From JAJEEA01 sp965116765 (GTDB lineage: Bacteria > Acidobacteriota > Vicinamibacteria > Vicinamibacterales > UBA8438), in assembly GCA_965116765.1 (NCBI GenBank), contig OZ220718.1:4650001-4714000 (forward strand): 64,000 bases of DNA, written 5' to 3'. A program made the position numbers and the translations under genes. The notes beneath the pieces were generated by a model. That model was not told where the DNA came from. It was given only the letters and a program-made list of their open reading frames with translations, and searched no databases. Positions 48,998-56,886 of this stretch are shown here, piece after piece (position 1 is the first letter of the stretch; each line of letters starts with the position of its first letter).

Positions 48998-49060
48998 GCG
49001 GAACGGCGCGGTCCCCGGAGGGTTGGTTGGGCGGCGTCGCCGCGAGGCGTCGCGGCCGCG
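48998..49060 (+). repeat. dispersed intergenic repeat, copy C (with a fragment at 48846-48880)
   Basis: CGGAACGGCGCGGTCCCCGG, then GGTTGGTTGGGCGGCGTCGC aligns with copies A and B after gaps. A shorter relative (GGTTGGGGGGCCCGGTTGGG) is at 48847-48867. Together they fill most of the 243-base gap between the dehydrogenase and the CoA-transferase. Confidence 0.6.
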
Positions 49061-49081
49061 CGCGACGATAGGCGGACTGGC

Positions 49082-49786
49082 ATGAGCAGAAAGGTCTATT
49101 CCGGCTCCAAGGAGGCCCTCGACGGGCTGCTCCACGACGGCATGACCCTGATGGTCGGCGGGTTCGGGCTGTGCGGCGTGCCCCAGAGCCTCGTGTTCGC
49201 GCTGCGCGACTCGGGCGTGAAGCACCTGACGTGCATCAGCAACAACGCCGGCGTGGACGGGGCGGGGCTGGGTCTGCTCCTCGAGACCCGCCAGATCGAC
49301 AAGATGATCGCCAGCTACGTCGGCGAGAACAAGCTCTTCGAACGCCAGTTCCTCGACGGCATCCTCGAGGTCGAGCTGAACCCCCAGGGCACCATGGCCG
49401 AGCGCATGCGGGCCGGCGGGGCCGGCATCGCCGCCTTCTTCACCCCCACCGGCTACGGCACCCCCCTGACCGAGGGCAAGGAGACCCGCGAGTTCGACGG
49501 CCGCTGGTACGTGCTCGAGACCGCGCTGCACGCCGACGTCTCCCTCGTCAAGGCGTGGAAGGCCGACGAGGAGGGCAACCTCGTCTACCGGATGACCGCC
49601 CGCAACTTCAACCCCCCGATGGCCGAGGCGGGGAAGGTCACGGTGGCCGAGGTCGAGGAGATCGTCCCCGCCGGCGCCATCGACCCCCACATGGTCCACA
49701 CCCCCGGCATCTACGTCGACCGCGTGGTGGTCGGCGAGCACCAGGAGAAGGTGATCGAGCGGCGGAAGACGCGCCCGAGCGGGTGA
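49082..49786 (+). CDS. scoA: 3-oxoacid CoA-transferase subunit A
   Basis: The 234-residue protein is the alpha subunit of a succinyl-CoA:3-ketoacid (or related) CoA-transferase. The start at ATG 49082 gives MSRKVYSGSKEALDGLLHDG. The family oxyanion motif MVGGFGLCGVPQSLV and the TCISNNAGVDGAGLGLLL signature follow, with PGIYVDRVVVG near the end. In most genomes subunit B, which supplies the catalytic Glu, follows within a few bases. Here the next gene is on the opposite strand and unrelated, so subunit B must lie elsewhere or be lost. The enzyme would transfer CoA in ketone-body or short-chain acid use. Confidence 0.95.
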   Translation: MSRKVYSGSKEALDGLLHDGMTLMVGGFGLCGVPQSLVFALRDSGVKHLTCISNNAGVDGAGLGLLLETRQIDKMIASYVGENKLFERQFLDGILEVELNPQGTMAERMRAGGAGIAAFFTPTGYGTPLTEGKETREFDGRWYVLETALHADVSLVKAWKADEEGNLVYRMTARNFNPPMAEAGKVTVAEVEEIVPAGAIDPHMVHTPGIYVDRVVVGEHQEKVIERRKTRPSG

Positions 49787-49871
49787 GGCTCTCGGTCAGA
49801 CGGCGCGGTCGCGCGTGCGGATGCTGCTGCCGCAAACCGGGGCGCGGGCGGGCGGGCGCACGGTTGAGGCG

Positions 49872-50345
49872 CTACCGGGGACCGAAGTCGTCCCGTTTCC
49901 GCTGTCGCTCTTCCGCCTCCTTGCGACGGCCGTACACGAAGACGCTGACCAGGGACACGAGAGCTGTGACGAGTGTCACCAGACCGGAGATGTCCCTGCC
50001 CGAGTACAGCAGCATGCCGCCGATGCCGATGACGAGGAGAATCACGATGAAGCCGAGAACCTGACCCCGTCGCTGGGCCGCGATCTTCTCGGCAACCACG
50101 CTCGATTCAAGCGAGCGTCGGTGGGTCGCCTGTGCCTCGGCCATCGACACGATCCGATCCGCACAGCCGGGGAGGATCGCCTCGTATCGTTCAAGCGCTT
50201 CAGGGGGAGGAACCGGCCCTTGGAAGTACTCGACGGACGCTTGCTCAACCGCGAGCGGGCTGGCTGGTCGGCTCGCCGGCTCCGCCGGCACCACGGCTTG
50301 AGCCGGCTGTCGGTTCGGTTTGCCGGATCGCTTCTGCCTGCTCAC
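49872..50345 (-). CDS. DUF2335 membrane protein
   Basis: The 157-residue protein has the DUF2335 form: a GPVPPPEALERYEAILPGCADRIVSMAE segment, then ATHRRSLESSVV, and a pair of membrane helices (VLGFIVILLVIGIGGMLLY, LVTLVTALVSLVSVFVYG) with a basic tail. The start may be later than ATG 50345, because its first codons overlap the upstream gene by 101 bases. The family is of unknown function and often phage- or plasmid-linked. Confidence 0.85.
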   Translation of the reverse strand: MSRQKRSGKPNRQPAQAVVPAEPASRPASPLAVEQASVEYFQGPVPPPEALERYEAILPGCADRIVSMAEAQATHRRSLESSVVAEKIAAQRRGQVLGFIVILLVIGIGGMLLYSGRDISGLVTLVTALVSLVSVFVYGRRKEAEERQRKRDDFGPR

Positions 50346-50532
50346 GCTCGATCACCATCATCGCGCCCGCGAGGTCCTCACCGGTGACGCGCCAGTCGCT
50401 GTACATCGCCCGCGCGTCAGCCAAAGCAGCGTTGGGACTGTCGTTGTAGTCGTCGAACCGGCCGAACAGGTCAAGCAGGCGGGCGACCCCGCTCGAGAAC
50501 GAAGGCGCGGCAAAGAGGTAATCTGTCCGCAT
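50245..50532 (-). CDS. small unknown protein upstream of DUF2335
   Basis: The 95-residue protein begins MRTDYLFAAPSFSSGVARLLDLFGRFDDYN and has a helical core (ALADARAMYSDWRVTGEDLAGAMMVIERE). The end is Gly/Pro-rich and overlaps the DUF2335 gene, so the functional part is the first 70 residues. I do not recognise a named family; it probably acts with DUF2335. Confidence 0.6.
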   Translation of the reverse strand: MRTDYLFAAPSFSSGVARLLDLFGRFDDYNDSPNAALADARAMYSDWRVTGEDLAGAMMVIEREQAEAIRQTEPTAGSSRGAGGAGEPTSQPARG

Positions 50533-50701
50533 TCTGAGTCACTCTATTCCAGATGGATGTCTCGCTGCAAGCCGCGCTAGTGGTGCACGGCGCTGCTGTG
50601 GTCTGCATGAACGCGTGCCACGCCTGCAATCGTACGTGGAGTTCCGCAGCCCCGTCAACCTGCCGTCGCTTCGGGGATGTCGTGATTCTGATGCTTGTAG
50701 C

Positions 50702-50716
50702 GTATCACGATACAAT
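50702..50716 (+). promoter_or_regulatory. palindromic operator overlapping a -10 box before the HTH giant gene
   Basis: GTATC-AC-GATAC (50702-50713) is a perfect inverted repeat, and its right arm overlaps TACAAT (50711-50716), one base off the -10 consensus. The ATG of the large gene follows after only 5 bases. A start site at the ATG would make the transcript leaderless. Because the gene product itself begins with a HigA-like DNA-binding domain, the palindrome is a natural candidate for autorepression. The -35 region is weak. Confidence 0.5.
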
Positions 50717-50721
50717 TCGAT

Positions 50722-53700
50722 ATGGCATCATCACGGAACCGCTCCACAGACATCGGCGCCTTCATCCGGCAACAGGTCATCCCGCCGGGGATGACGGTCA
50801 CCGAAGCGGCCCGGAAGCTGGGCGTCGGCAGGCCGGCGCTGTCCAATCTGCTGAACGGCCGGGCGGCGTTGTCGCAGAACATGGCTCTCCGGTTGGAGGC
50901 GACGTTCGGTGCGAACCGAGCGCGGCTGCTGGAGCTGCAGGCCGCCAGCGACCGAGATCGCAGAAGCGACGAAGAACGGGCTTTGGCCGTGGGGACCTAT
51001 GCCCCGAGCTTCCTCACGATCAAGGCGCGGCAGATCAAGGAGTGGGCGGCGGGGAACATCGCCGCCCGCGACCGTCTGCCGGTGCTGCTGCGCCGGCTGG
51101 TTCACGCGACGGGACGCGAGCTGCGCCGCGTGGACTTTCCCGGCTACGACAACGCCCAGCGGCCCGGCTGGGACGGCAAAGTCGAGGCGGATGCCGCGAC
51201 GCTCTGGGTGCCGGAGGGCAGATCGTTCTGGGAGTTCGGCGTCAACCGGCGCCCGAGGGCCAAGGCGGGGCGGGACTATGGTGCCCGCCTCGAGGCGCTG
51301 GCACCCGGCGAGCGGGCGAAGTGCACGTTCGTGTTCGTGACGCCGCGCAACTGGCCGGGCAAGGACGAATGGGTGCGCGACAAGGAGGCGGCCGGGGACT
51401 GGAAGGCCGTGAGAGCGGTGGACGCCAGCGACCTCGAGCAGTGGCTCGAGAACACGATCGCCCCGCGCATCTGGCTCGCCGGCGAGCTGGAGATTCCCAC
51501 CGAGGGCTTCCGGACCCTCGACCGCTTCTGGGACTGGTGGGCCCAGGGCAGCAACCCTCCGATGACCGACGCGATCTTCGCGCCGTCCGTGGCCGCCCAC
51601 GCGGACGGGTTCAAGACGTGGCTCGCGAAGACCCCCGGCGCTGGTCCGCTGACCGTTGCCGCCGATTCCCGGGAGGAAGCCGTAGCTTTTCTTGCGTGCC
51701 TGTTTCGGCACGGCGATCTACCGTCGCCCGCCCGCGACCACGCCGTCGTCTTCGAGTCGGCAGGCACGCTGCGAACGCTGTCGGGGTCGCGATCTCCCTT
51801 TATTCCGATCGTGTACGGCGAGGAGACGGAACGCGAAATCGCCTCGCACTATCGCCAACGCCACTGCATCGTCGCGCGGCCCCGCAACGCGGTAGATCGG
51901 GAACCCGACATGGTTGTCGAGTTGCTGGGTCACGAGGCGTTCGGGAAGGCGCTCGAGAACATGGGCGTCACGGAGCGCGACCACATGGACCGGCTGGCGA
52001 GCGAGTCTGGGCGATCGCCGACCGTGCTGCGGCGACGGCTGTCGCCGATCCCGGAGATCAGAACGCCGTCATGGGCCGGAGACGTGACTGTCGCACGGAG
52101 CCTGATCCCGATCGCGCTGGTGGGAGTCTGGCACAACGGATCGCCGGCCGATCGCGAGATCCTTGCCGTCCTCTCTGATCGCCCGTACGAGGAGCTCGAG
52201 AGGGGCGTCGCCGACCTTCTCCGACGGGACGACTGTCCGGTCTGGCGTGTGGACCAGTACCGCGGCGTCGTTTCCAAGCTCGACGCTCTGTTCGCGATCT
52301 GTCCGTGGATGACGGAACGGGACATCACCGATTTCGTGGATTTCGCCGAGTACGTCCTGTCGGAGTCCGATCCGGCGTTGGAACTCCCGGATGACCAACG
52401 GTGGGCCGCGAGCCTCTACGGCAAGGTGCGTGAACACTCGAGCGCGTTGCGGAACGGCGTCTGTGAGACCCTGGTCCTGCTCGCCGTTCACGGGACCGCG
52501 CTGCTACGCCACGGGCTGGGCATCGACCCCGCGGCTCTCGTTGCCGCTCTCGTCAAGCGCCTCCTGTTTCCCCTCACGAGCGGCAGTCTGAGATCCCAGG
52601 ACGGTGATCTTCCGGGATACGCAGAGGCTGCTCCCGACCAGTTTCTCGCGTTGATCGAGGAGGATCTCCGAGAGCCCAAACCGGCCTTGGAAGAACTTCT
52701 AACGCCGGTCGGTCACGGCCCATTCGAGCACCCTTGGCGAACCGGGCTGCTCTGGGCGCTGGAGCGCCTCGCCTGGGACCCGAAGACCTTCCCGCGCGTC
52801 GTCCTCATCCTCGCCAGGCTCTCGCAAACGGCGATCAACGACAACTGGGTCAACAAGCCCATCAACAGTCTTTCCGCCCTCTTCCGGTCGTGGCTGCCCC
52901 AGACCGCCGCTCCGCTCGACGACAGAATCCGCGCTCTCGAGACGCTGTGCGAGCGCTTTCGCGACATCGGTTGGCGAATCTGCATTCAGCAGTTCGAGAG
53001 GCGATCGCAGTTCGGCCACTTCAGCGCCCGACCGCACTGGCGGGATGACGCGACGGGGTTTGGCCACGGGGTGACAGCAGAAGAGCGTGACAAGTTCGCC
53101 CGCAGGGCGCTCGACCTCGCGGTCTCTTGGCCGTCGCACAATCTAGCAACACTAAGCGATCTACTGGAACGGCTCGATGGGATGTCAGAGCAGGACCGGT
53201 CGTCGGTCTGGGACATCATTGACGTTTGGGCAAGGACCGAGACGAATGAGAAGGCCAAGGCCGAGTTCCGCGAGAACATTCGCCGCACGGTTCTCATGCG
53301 GCGAGGACCTCTCGTTGGTCGCGAGGATAGTTGCAGAGACAGGGCGCGCGAGACCTTCGAGAAGCTGGCTTCGCGCGATCCAGTCCGCCGTCATGCGTGG
53401 CTGTTCGCTGCGGAGTGGTTGGAGTATTCCGCTGATGAACTTGATGACGATCTCGATGTCCACGAGCGCGAGAAGCGCGTCCACGAGCGTCGCGTCGAGG
53501 CAATGACGAACATCTGGTCGGCACGCGGTTTCGAAGGTGCTCTTGCACTGTTGCCGGACAGCGACGGGTGGACAGTTGGGCGGTACGCGGCTCGCTGTGC
53601 AACGGATCCAGACGTGGCGATCGAAGTTCTTCGGGTCTGCCTGGCAACCGAGACGCAATCTCCTGAGGAGCTGGACGCCTTCATGAGGGCGTTCATGGCC

Positions 53701-54792
53701 TACTTCGATGAGAACTTCCGTTCCAAGATGATCTCGAACCTTGCGGATATTTCGACGGTCGAGCGGAGACTTCGCCTCTTCAAGTGCGCGCCGTTCCGAG
53801 ACGAAACGTGGCGCCTCCTCGACGGGCAGGATGCGTTCGTTCGCGACGCGTACTGGCGCGAGATCCAACCGGGGATGGCGCGGTTCACGCAGTCGGAGAC
53901 TACGGAACTCGTCGACCGCCTTCTTGAGGTGGGTCGCCCACGGGAAGCGTTTCTCGCAGTGCGGTTCGATTGGGACAGGGTCGAGACGTCGCGCCTGAAA
54001 CGCCTGCTGACGGCTTTGGTCGAGGTGGACCCGGAGCCGGACGGGCAGTTCAGGATCGAGCGATGGCTCTCGAGGGCCCTCGATTCACTGGGCGGACGTC
54101 GGGGCGTCAGCGCGGATGAGCTGGCGCAACTGGAGTTCGCGTTCATTCAGGTGCTCGATCGTAGTGAGCACGGCATTCCGAATCTGGAACGGAAGGTCAC
54201 CGAGTCGCCCTCGGTCTTTGTGCAGGCCCTTGCTCTCCTGTTCAAACGCAGGGGTCGCGGTCAGGATCCGCCCGAGTGGCGGGTCGACGATCCTCATCGG
54301 CGTGCCGGCTTGGGGAGCGCCGCCTTTCGATTGTTACGACACGTTAGGCGCATACCTGGCGCTAGCGACGACGGCAGAGTGAACGGTAACGCGCTGAGTC
54401 GATGGGTCGACGAGGCGCGACACCTGTGCAGAGACTATGGGCGGAGTGAGATTGGCGACGAACAGATCGGCGAACTGCTGTCCAGGGCGCCTTCGGAGGA
54501 GGACGGCTCGTGGCCCTGTCGACCCGTGTGCGAGGTTCTGGAGAGGGTGGCTTCTCCGGACGTGGCCAGGGGATTCAAGGTCGGCGTGTACAACGCTCGT
54601 GAGGGGGGGTGGCGCAGTCTGGACGAGGGCGGCGGACAGGAGCGGGAGCTGTCGGCTCGGTATCGAGCCTGGGCCGAACGGTGGGCTTTGGAGTACCCCT
54701 ACGTTGCGAACATCCTGGAGCGCATCGCGAAGGGCTACGACCACGAGGCGGAGCGGGAAGACGCTGACGTGCTCTTGAGGAAGCGTCTATAG
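50722..54792 (+). CDS. 1356-residue HigA-type HTH protein with a nuclease-like domain and helical C terminus
   Basis: Residues 12-70 are a HigA-family helix-turn-helix (MTVTEAARKLGVGRPALSNLLNG). A globular domain at about 100-260 reads GWDGKVEADAATLWVPEGRSFWEFG, then RAKAGRDYGARLEAL and CTFVFVTPRNWPGKDEW, ending DASDLEQWLEN. This acidic/Lys pattern (Asp151, Glu171, Lys181) resembles a PD-(D/E)xK or Mrr-like nuclease core, though a classic ExK is not present. Residues 300-560 look like a NTPase relative with no intact Walker A (PLTVAADSREEAVAFL in its place). The rest is helical, TPR-like, with many Trp/Arg. It has lower GC and more varied codon use than its neighbours. HTH plus nuclease-like plus helical sensor suggests immunity, but the protein is unnamed to me. 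Confidence 0.7.
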   Translation: MASSRNRSTDIGAFIRQQVIPPGMTVTEAARKLGVGRPALSNLLNGRAALSQNMALRLEATFGANRARLLELQAASDRDRRSDEERALAVGTYAPSFLTIKARQIKEWAAGNIAARDRLPVLLRRLVHATGRELRRVDFPGYDNAQRPGWDGKVEADAATLWVPEGRSFWEFGVNRRPRAKAGRDYGARLEALAPGERAKCTFVFVTPRNWPGKDEWVRDKEAAGDWKAVRAVDASDLEQWLENTIAPRIWLAGELEIPTEGFRTLDRFWDWWAQGSNPPMTDAIFAPSVAAHADGFKTWLAKTPGAGPLTVAADSREEAVAFLACLFRHGDLPSPARDHAVVFESAGTLRTLSGSRSPFIPIVYGEETEREIASHYRQRHCIVARPRNAVDREPDMVVELLGHEAFGKALENMGVTERDHMDRLASESGRSPTVLRRRLSPIPEIRTPSWAGDVTVARSLIPIALVGVWHNGSPADREILAVLSDRPYEELERGVADLLRRDDCPVWRVDQYRGVVSKLDALFAICPWMTERDITDFVDFAEYVLSESDPALELPDDQRWAASLYGKVREHSSALRNGVCETLVLLAVHGTALLRHGLGIDPAALVAALVKRLLFPLTSGSLRSQDGDLPGYAEAAPDQFLALIEEDLREPKPALEELLTPVGHGPFEHPWRTGLLWALERLAWDPKTFPRVVLILARLSQTAINDNWVNKPINSLSALFRSWLPQTAAPLDDRIRALETLCERFRDIGWRICIQQFERRSQFGHFSARPHWRDDATGFGHGVTAEERDKFARRALDLAVSWPSHNLATLSDLLERLDGMSEQDRSSVWDIIDVWARTETNEKAKAEFRENIRRTVLMRRGPLVGREDSCRDRARETFEKLASRDPVRRHAWLFAAEWLEYSADELDDDLDVHEREKRVHERRVEAMTNIWSARGFEGALALLPDSDGWTVGRYAARCATDPDVAIEVLRVCLATETQSPEELDAFMRAFMAYFDENFRSKMISNLADISTVERRLRLFKCAPFRDETWRLLDGQDAFVRDAYWREIQPGMARFTQSETTELVDRLLEVGRPREAFLAVRFDWDRVETSRLKRLLTALVEVDPEPDGQFRIERWLSRALDSLGGRRGVSADELAQLEFAFIQVLDRSEHGIPNLERKVTESPSVFVQALALLFKRRGRGQDPPEWRVDDPHRRAGLGSAAFRLLRHVRRIPGASDDGRVNGNALSRWVDEARHLCRDYGRSEIGDEQIGELLSRAPSEEDGSWPCRPVCEVLERVASPDVARGFKVGVYNAREGGWRSLDEGGGQERELSARYRAWAERWALEYPYVANILERIAKGYDHEAEREDADVLLRKRL

Positions 54793-54943
54793 CACGCACG
54801 CGCCCATGGGACGACTTGGCGGTTTCGGGTATCGGGAGATTGCGCATCGACTGAGACGTGGGCCATCGGTTCGATCGGATGGGGCGGGGGAGTCACGAAG
54901 TGTGGCGTCACGAGCGTACCGGCCGGAAGGCGACGCTTCCACG

Positions 54944-55374
54944 CTACGCTGGCGATATGGCAGAGGGCAGGCTTGCCGCGGAGCAGCTTCCTCCGGGTGC
55001 GGGACGTGCTGGCTTGCCGATCGATGCTGTCGGGCTTTTCCCGTAGCGAACGGAACCGGCGTGCAGCGTCGTCGGGGTAGCGGCGTACGCCTCCACGTCG
55101 TTCCACAGTTCCTCATAGTCCTGATGAAGACGCCCCCAGAAGACGGAGAACTCGGCGAGCTTCAACGCGGCGCCGTGTTGCATGGTGCCGAAACGGCTGC
55201 GAGAACGGCTGAGACAAGGGCGAGCCAGTTGGCCCCGGGCGGGAACTCGCCGAGCACCGTCGCGACGGTCGCGCTCGAGAAGAGGATCAGCGCAACGCGC
55301 AGGATGCGGTCGAGCGTTTCGGTTCGAGAGGCCAGTTGGCCGAAGTACCGACAACGCGTGTCCGCGGCGGTCAT
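54944..55374 (-). pseudogene. decayed two-helix membrane protein (SLATT-like), frameshifted
   Basis: From ATG 55374 a frame encodes YFGQLASRTETLDRILRVAL and a hydrophobic hairpin (ILFSSATVATVLGEF, WLALVSAVLAAVS). It ends early at 55162. Just before that, a second frame continues with RFGTMQHGAALKLAEFSVFWGRLHQDYEELWNDVEA. A third frame near 55080-54990 then gives DDAARRFRSLREKPDSIDRQAS. In order these make one SLATT-like membrane effector with a C-terminal helix, broken at least twice. SLATT proteins are pore-forming effectors in defence systems. Its position beside the HTH giant may not be accidental. The 54793-54943 gap holds only the tail of this remnant. Confidence 0.5.
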
Positions 55375-55505
55375 CTCGTTTCAGATACGGCGGCGCAGCG
55401 CTTTATCCACCATCCACTCCTCTGGGTTCAGTCGGATCAGGAGCCGCGAATCACTGCGGGTGCCCCTGGGATACTACCGCCCCTTGGTGAGCCAGGTCGG
55501 CCGGC

Positions 55506-56084
55506 TCAGGGCCACAGGTCGCCGAGGCTGAAGCTGACCGCCTCGAAGGGGCGGATCCGGACCGGGTCGTCGTCCTCGGCGGTCGCGGTCAGCACCCATT
55601 CGCCCTCGCGCAGCTCGAACGCTTCGAGGGTGCGATCCAGCGGATCGACGAGCCAGAGATGCTCGACCCCCTCCCGGGCGTAGACGGGGCGCTTGCCGTG
55701 CAGGTCGAGCTTGCGGGTCGAGGGCGAGAGCACCTCGCACACCCAGTCGGGCGCCAGGGTGCAGTACGCGGCATCGGGAAAGTCGGGCATGCGCTCCCGA
55801 CGCCAGCCGGCGACATCGGGGACGACGATTTGCTCGCCCAGGTGCAGCTCCGGTTCGTCGATGATCCACCAGCCGCCGGGGCCGTCGGCGTCGTGGTCGA
55901 AGGGGCCGCCGATCTTGACGCCCAGGGACGAGCTGGCGCGCGCGTGGCGCATGGCCGGCCGCGGGTTGGTGTGGAGCACGCCGTCGACGATCTCTGCGAC
56001 GCGATGGGGCGGGGCGTCGAGCACGTCCTGGTAGGTCGCTCGGGGCCGCGGGTCGGAATCGCGCCGCCGCGCTGCCGTGGTCAT
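55506..56084 (-). CDS. Uma2-family putative nuclease (tandem copy 1)
   Basis: The 192-residue Uma2 protein has the family pattern: TYQDVLDAPPHRVAEIVDGVL, PGGWWIIDEPELHLGEQIVVPDVAGWRRERMP, DWVCEVLSPSTRKLDLHGKRPVYA and GVEHLWLVDPLDRTLEAFEL. The conserved acidic residues of the PD-(D/E)xK-like core (DEPELHLG, VPDVAGW, CEVLSP) are present. It is about three-quarters identical to the next gene, a recent tandem paralogue. Confidence 0.9.
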   Translation of the reverse strand: MTTAARRRDSDPRPRATYQDVLDAPPHRVAEIVDGVLHTNPRPAMRHARASSSLGVKIGGPFDHDADGPGGWWIIDEPELHLGEQIVVPDVAGWRRERMPDFPDAAYCTLAPDWVCEVLSPSTRKLDLHGKRPVYAREGVEHLWLVDPLDRTLEAFELREGEWVLTATAEDDDPVRIRPFEAVSFSLGDLWP

Positions 56085-56164
56085 CGCCTTGTCACCCCCG
56101 GCTCACCATTGTAGTGGCGCCATCGGGCTACCGCCCCCTGGCGAGCCGGATCGGTCCGGTCGGT

Positions 56165-56755
56165 TCAGGGCCAGAGATCGCCGAGACTGAACGTTATCGC
56201 CTCGAAGGGGCGGATCTGCACCGGGTCGTCGTCCTTCGCCGTCGCGAACAGCACCCACTCCCTGTCGCGCAGCTCGAACGCTTCCAGGGTGCGGTCCACC
56301 GGGTCGACGAGCCACAGATGGCCGACCCCCTCCCGCGCGTAGATCGGGCGCTTGCCGTGCAGGTCGATCCTGCGGGTCGACGCCGAGAGCACTTCGCACA
56401 CCCAGTCGGGCGGCAGCGTGAAGTACGCCACGTCGGGGTACTCCGGCATCCGCTGCCGGCGCCAGCCCGCCAGGTCGGGCACGAGGATGTCTTCGCCCAG
56501 GTGAAGCTCGGGCTCGTCGATGATCCACCAGCCGCCGGGGCCGCCCCGGCCGAACTGGAAGGGGACGATGAGATCGGACCCCAGAGAAGAGGTCGCGAGC
56601 GCGTGGGGAGAGGCCGGCCGCGGCTGCGTGTAGAGCACGCCGTCGATGATCTCCGCGACCCGGTGTGGCGGCGTTTCGAGGACGTCCTGGTAGGTGGCCC
56701 GCCGTTGCTGCGGGGCCGCGTCCCGCTGGCGCCCCGGAGCCTCTGCGCTGCCCAT
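56165..56755 (-). CDS. Uma2-family putative nuclease (tandem copy 2)
   Basis: The 196-residue paralogue of the neighbouring gene shares TYQDVLETPPHRVAEIIDGVL, GGWWIIDEPELHLGEDILVPDLAGW and the final ITFSLGDLWP. Its start at ATG 56755 is well spaced. The two copies differ mainly in the N-terminal 20 residues and the region after SLG. The Uma2 role is unknown despite a nuclease-like fold; multicopy spread is typical. Confidence 0.9.
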   Translation of the reverse strand: MGSAEAPGRQRDAAPQQRRATYQDVLETPPHRVAEIIDGVLYTQPRPASPHALATSSLGSDLIVPFQFGRGGPGGWWIIDEPELHLGEDILVPDLAGWRRQRMPEYPDVAYFTLPPDWVCEVLSASTRRIDLHGKRPIYAREGVGHLWLVDPVDRTLEAFELRDREWVLFATAKDDDPVQIRPFEAITFSLGDLWP

Positions 56756-56886
56756 CGCGTTGCTGTCCCCCACCGCCCATTCTACGGGACCCCACCGGGC
56801 GGTCGAGGGACTTCGGGCGGGCCGTTCGGCCGGTGCCGGCCAAACGGCCGCTTGCCGCTTGGAGGACCTCGCCCGCCTCTCGATGC

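Noticed and set aside
54806..55531. A 241-codon plus-strand frame between the HTH giant and the Uma2 genes.
   Set aside because: It has no motifs and Ser/Arg-rich content. The opposite strand carries a readable though broken membrane protein.
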